DNA of 16,434 bases from assembly GCA_018372555.1 (NCBI GenBank), contig JAHAIU010000048.1, positions 1 through 16,434 of the forward strand. Reading direction: 5' to 3'. Below are positions 13,829 through 16,434 of the stretch, piece after piece; position 1 is the stretch's first letter, and each line of letters starts with the position of its first letter. Both the position numbers and the translations under genes were made by a program. This DNA is from Clostridium sp. (GTDB lineage: Bacteria > Bacillota > Clostridia > Clostridiales > Clostridiaceae). The notes beneath the pieces were generated by a model that saw only the letters and a list, made by a program, of their open reading frames with translations, did no database searches and was not told the origin of the DNA.

Positions 13829-13854
13829 GTTAATTATACAAAATATTCGTATTT
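13811..13854. promoter_or_regulatory. PurBox-like inverted pair (putative PurR operator)
   Basis: Two 13-mers in opposite orientation, ACAATCGAATATT (13811-13823) and, on the other strand, AAATACGAATATT (13842-13854), match the B. subtilis PurBox consensus AWWWCCGAACWWT at 10 and 11 of 13 positions. They are 18 bp apart, close to the usual 16-17. Their cores, CGAATATTTT, form a perfect 10-bp inverted repeat. The pair overlaps the -35 box, so binding should repress the purine operon. Confidence 0.72.
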
Positions 13855-13900
13855 TATTGATTTACTTTTAATAAAGCCTCTTTTAAATTACTCAAATTCT

Positions 13901-13942
13901 AAAAATTAAAAATCACAGTAAATTAAAATTACTGTGATTTTT
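13901..13942 (-). terminator. Terminator of selO
   Basis: A perfect 14-bp stem (13908-13921 with 13929-13942), AAAAATCACAGTAA paired with its complement around a 7-nt loop, is followed by AATTTTT on the minus strand. It begins 28 bp after the selO stop. Confidence 0.9.
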
Positions 13943-13970
13943 ATATAGCTTTATTATTCAGTTTAATATT

Positions 13971-15446
13971 TTAAGTACCACAAAAAGTTCTATAAGGAAT
14001 TTTAGTTTCTTTAGGTAATTTAGTATATTCTTCTTGCTTATCGCTATAATCATAAGGATTTTCTAAAACTTCTAAGAGCTTTTTCATAATGCTATAATCA
14101 TCTTTCTTTACAGCTGCTTCTATCGCTTCTTCCACCCTATGATTTCTTGGTATCACTGAAGGATTTACACTTTTCATAAGATTAGTAACTTCTTCTTGTG
14201 ATTTTCCTTCTTTATCTAATCTTTCACTCCATTTTTTATTCCAAACTTTAAAATCATCTTTTTCAAATATTTCTTCTTCTGAAAGTTTATTTAAAGTTAA
14301 ACTTCTAAAGGTATTAGTATAATCTAATTTATATTTTTGCATCAATCCTAATAATTCGTATATTAAATTTTCATCTTCTTTTTCTTCAGTAAATAAACCA
14401 AGTTTTAATCTCATTCCGGAAATATACTTTTCTTTATAAATATCATTAAATTTCAAAATAGCATCTTGAGCTAACTTTACAGCCTTTTCCTTATCATCAT
14501 CTAATAAAGGTATAAGAGTTTCTGCAAATCTAGCAAGATTCCATGCAGCAATATAAGGCTGATTTCCATATGCATATCTTCCTTGACTATCTATAGAACT
14601 AAAGACCGTATTTGGATCATATTTATCTATAAATGCGCATGGACCATAATCAATGGTTTCTCCACTTATACTCATATTATCTGTATTCATCACTCCATGA
14701 ATAAATCCAACATGTAGCCATTTAGCTATTAAATCACTTTGCTTCCTTATTACTTCTTCAAGTAAGTAGAGATATTTATTTTCTGTATCAAGAGCTTCTT
14801 TATAATGCCTATTTATAGTGTAATCTGCAAGCTCTTTTAAATTATTTAAACTTGTGTATTGAGCTGCATATTGAAATGTTCCAACTCTTATATGACTTGA
14901 AGCTATTCTTGTAAGTATTGCACCTGGTTCTATTTTCTCTCTAACTATTGAATCTCCAGTTGTTACAACAGCTAAGCCTCTTGTAGTCGGGATTCCTAAT
15001 CCAAACATTGCTTCACTTATTATATACTCTCTTATCATTGGTCCAAGAGCTGCCTTTCCATCCCCACCTCTTGAATAGGGTGTTAATCCTGAACCCTTCA
15101 GTTGAATATCTACCCTTTCTCCTTTAGGAGTTATATGCTCTCCTAGTAAAATTGCTCTTCCATCTCCAAGCATTGTAAAATATCCAAATTGATGTCCTGC
15201 ATAAGCCTGAGCAATTGGGTTAGAACCTTCGTAAATTTTATTACCTGATAGTATATCTATACCAATATCAGATTCTAATGCTTTTGCATTCAGGCCTAAA
15301 TTCTCTGCTAAATCATTATTTAATACAGCTAATTTAGGATCTGGCACTTTATTAGGATTTTGAATACTATAAAAAATATCTGAAAGTTTTACGTAGCTAT
15401 TATCAAAATTAAAATTTATATTTTTCTCTTCCATTTTCTCTTCCAT
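13971..15446 (-). CDS. selO: Protein adenylyltransferase SelO (YdiU family)
   Basis: SelO is a pseudokinase-fold enzyme that transfers AMP from ATP to Ser, Thr or Tyr of target proteins, with roles in redox stress in E. coli. The 491-residue length is usual. The family's core is plain: QLKGSGLTPYSRGGDGKAALG (key residues KGSG, YSR, GGDGKAA), GPMIREYIISEAMFGLGIPTTR, EPGAILTR, HIRVGTFQYAA, and the metal-binding HGVMNTDNMS ... IDYGPCAF. The C-terminus ends FCGT, with Cys where eukaryotic SelO has selenocysteine (U/CxS), so the redox-active cysteine is kept. The start lies in a 12-bp tandem repeat giving two in-frame ATGs (15446 and 15434), each preceded by GGAAGAG; either could be used. It is a single-gene unit with its own promoter and terminator. 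Confidence 0.94.
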   Translation of the reverse strand: MEEKMEEKNINFNFDNSYVKLSDIFYSIQNPNKVPDPKLAVLNNDLAENLGLNAKALESDIGIDILSGNKIYEGSNPIAQAYAGHQFGYFTMLGDGRAILLGEHITPKGERVDIQLKGSGLTPYSRGGDGKAALGPMIREYIISEAMFGLGIPTTRGLAVVTTGDSIVREKIEPGAILTRIASSHIRVGTFQYAAQYTSLNNLKELADYTINRHYKEALDTENKYLYLLEEVIRKQSDLIAKWLHVGFIHGVMNTDNMSISGETIDYGPCAFIDKYDPNTVFSSIDSQGRYAYGNQPYIAAWNLARFAETLIPLLDDDKEKAVKLAQDAILKFNDIYKEKYISGMRLKLGLFTEEKEDENLIYELLGLMQKYKLDYTNTFRSLTLNKLSEEEIFEKDDFKVWNKKWSERLDKEGKSQEEVTNLMKSVNPSVIPRNHRVEEAIEAAVKKDDYSIMKKLLEVLENPYDYSDKQEEYTKLPKETKIPYRTFCGT

Positions 15447-15456
15447 TTTCTCTTCC
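15421..15456 (-). repeat. 12-bp tandem repeat covering the selO ribosome binding site and start
   Basis: On the minus strand GGAAGAGAAAAT occurs twice exactly (15445-15456, 15433-15444), and a third copy differs only in the last base (15421-15432). Each exact unit joins a purine-rich ribosome binding sequence to an ATG, and translation of the units gives MEEKMEEK. Confidence 0.9.
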
Positions 15457-15502
15457 TTTCTTTATTGAAGTATATTCTATATAAGTTATAAAAATTTCTC
15501 AC

Positions 15503-15531
15503 ATCATATTAAATTGTATTTAATAAGTAAA
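15503..15531 (-). promoter_or_regulatory. Candidate selO promoter
   Basis: On the minus strand TTTACT (15526-15531), a 17-bp spacer and TATGAT (15503-15508) lie 57 bp upstream of the first selO start. The -10 is good, the -35 moderate. In the 468-bp gap 15447-15914 I find this promoter, the inverted-repeat element at 15810-15907 and AT-rich DNA without a credible reading frame. Confidence 0.55.
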
Positions 15532-15809
15532 ATGCTTTAGTTAATTAAGCATATAGTCAGCTTATATAGAAATTAAAAACGATGCTTTCAATTGATGTAA
15601 TTTACTTTTAAATTATTTTTCACTTAAAATTCTATAAGACTACAAGGCGTAAATTATTTATCTAAACATATAGTTATTTTTAACTTAGAATCTTTTATTA
15701 TACCAAGCTCTATATAATTAAGACTTCAGCAGATATTAGATTTTATATAATAAAAGTTATTATTAAATATCTTATGTCTATAATATACTATTTTTCGTAT
15801 AATTGAAAT

Positions 15810-15907
15810 GGGTCTATCACATTTAAAGATTTAAACACGATATACAGCAATTTAACCTACATAGCTTGTACTATATATCCTACTTAAATTTTTTAATGTG
15901 AAGACCC
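15810..15907. mobile_element. Putative 98-bp non-autonomous element (MITE-like)
   Basis: The stretch begins GGGTCTATCACATT and ends with the near-complement, so that both ends read GGGTCT(A)TCACATT inward; with two small differences the match continues to an ATTTAA, giving terminal inverted repeats of about 25 bp. The flanking octamers ATTGAAAT (15802-15809) and ATTAAAAC (15908-15915) match at 6 of 8 positions and may be a worn target duplication. It encodes nothing. Ends beginning GGGTCT and 8-bp duplications are found in ISL3-family elements; a full copy elsewhere in the genome would be needed to support this. It could instead be a structured RNA or an unusual kup terminator. Confidence 0.5.
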
Positions 15908-15914
15908 ATTAAAA

Positions 15915-16434
15915 CTAATCTATCCTTCTTAAAGTTATTGTCTCTTTATTTCCTATTATTATTGGAACTTTTTCTATTTTAACAACACTAGTATCTATTC
16001 CAAACCATTTAGCTGGTGAAACAGTAATTTTCTTAATTAGTAATTTGCTACTAGTTATAAAATTATCCCACCTTGATAGTTCACTCTCATTAGAAAGAGT
16101 TTCTTCTAACAATACAAATTTAAAATCTCCAACTACACATTTCCCATTATATCCTACCATATAGTCTTTAGGAGTATATTTTACTTCTCCAGATTTAACT
16201 AAATCTTGTATTATTTGATGTAAGAATAGATTTATTTTTTGATCTACCCTAAATCCAAGAATAAACTGTATACTAAAAGCCTCATTAGGCACAATAGTTT
16301 GTACACTATATGAAGTTGTATATGGCTCATCTGTTACTTTAAAATTAATAAACCAATAGAACTTTTCTCTTTTAGGTTTTTTATTGAAAATAGAATATAT
16401 AATTTTTCTTTCTATCTCTTTATAATTTTGTGAT
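15915..16434 (-). CDS. kup: Kup-type potassium transporter, C-terminal part (cut by window edge)
   Basis: The reading frame is open from the right window edge to the TAG at 15915-15917, giving 173 codons. An internal GTG at 16290-16292 is not the true start, because the upstream frame continues in family-like sequence: REKFYWFINFKVTDEPYT, then YSV, FSIQFILGFRVDQKINLF, GDFKFVLLEETLS, and FGIDTSVVKIEKVPIII before RID at the end. This is the cytoplasmic C-terminal domain of Firmicute Kup/HAK/KT potassium uptake proteins, recognised from memory of the family. The N-terminal membrane part (about 450-480 residues) lies outside the window. The stop codon directly abuts the flank of the 98-bp inverted-repeat element, and I see no ordinary terminator. 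Confidence 0.82.
   Translation of the reverse strand, partial: SQNYKEIERKIIYSIFNKKPKREKFYWFINFKVTDEPYTTSYSVQTIVPNEAFSIQFILGFRVDQKINLFLHQIIQDLVKSGEVKYTPKDYMVGYNGKCVVGDFKFVLLEETLSNESELSRWDNFITSSKLLIKKITVSPAKWFGIDTSVVKIEKVPIIIGNKETITLRRID

Noticed and set aside
13040..13871. Two overlapping plus-strand frames of 221 and 68 aa
   Set aside because: The first is the antisense of the permease; the second runs through the purine operon's leader, promoter and operator and has no ribosome binding site.
15610..15705. Imperfect direct repeats (TTATTTTT.ACTTA.AAT type) at about 15615 and 15672
   Set aside because: Short, imperfect and low in complexity; expected by chance in such AT-rich DNA.

Overview
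The window is very AT-rich DNA whose codon use, strong AGGAGG-type ribosome binding sites and gene content (GlpP-type antiterminator, PurR-like boxes, EFR1-type flavodoxin/ferredoxin) point to a low-GC Firmicute, most likely Clostridium sensu stricto. That assignment is an inference from composition and gene families. Every supported gene lies on the minus strand, so transcription runs from high to low coordinates. I see no tRNA, rRNA, CRISPR array or intact insertion sequence.

Layout from right to left, in the direction of transcription. At the right edge is the C-terminal part of a Kup potassium transporter (15915-16434). A 98-bp element with terminal inverted repeats (15810-15907) abuts its stop codon. 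selO (protein AMPylase, 13971-15446) follows, with a 12-bp tandem repeat over its start. Next is a purine operon: an NCS2-type permease and an adenine-PRTase-like enzyme (12030-13662), driven by a sigma-A promoter overlapped by a PurBox-like inverted pair. Then come a 48-aa zinc-ribbon protein (11655-11801), a decayed SIR2-like gene (10910-11489) and a ZIP-family metal transporter (9896-10675) with a palindrome around its -10.

The core of the window (2131-9648) is a glycerol-3-phosphate / glycerophosphodiester scavenging locus. glpP, encoding an antiterminator, is followed by a leader that can form an antiterminator hairpin or terminators. Downstream are a calcineurin-like phosphoesterase, an ABC importer (ATPase, two permeases, lipoprotein binding protein), a HAD phosphatase and a GDPD-type glycerophosphodiester phosphodiesterase. 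The apparent logic is import by UgpBAEC, diester cleavage by GDPD and perhaps by the metallophosphoesterase, and control by G3P-responsive antitermination.

The left end holds a two-gene operon of an excisionase/MerR-type HTH regulator and a DUF4180 protein (791-1645) with a clear promoter and terminator. It also holds an ArsR-type regulator (236-598) with a palindromic operator over its -10, followed by the start of an EFR1-type flavodoxin/ferredoxin gene cut by the window edge (1-190).

The most interesting items are the duplicated terminator arms in the glpP leader, the two unrelated phosphodiesterases in one uptake operon, the terminal-inverted-repeat element touching kup, the start-codon-duplicating repeat in selO, and the HTH-DUF4180 module. 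None proves a wholly new system. The GlpP leader and the HTH-DUF4180 pair are the best candidates for undescribed regulation.
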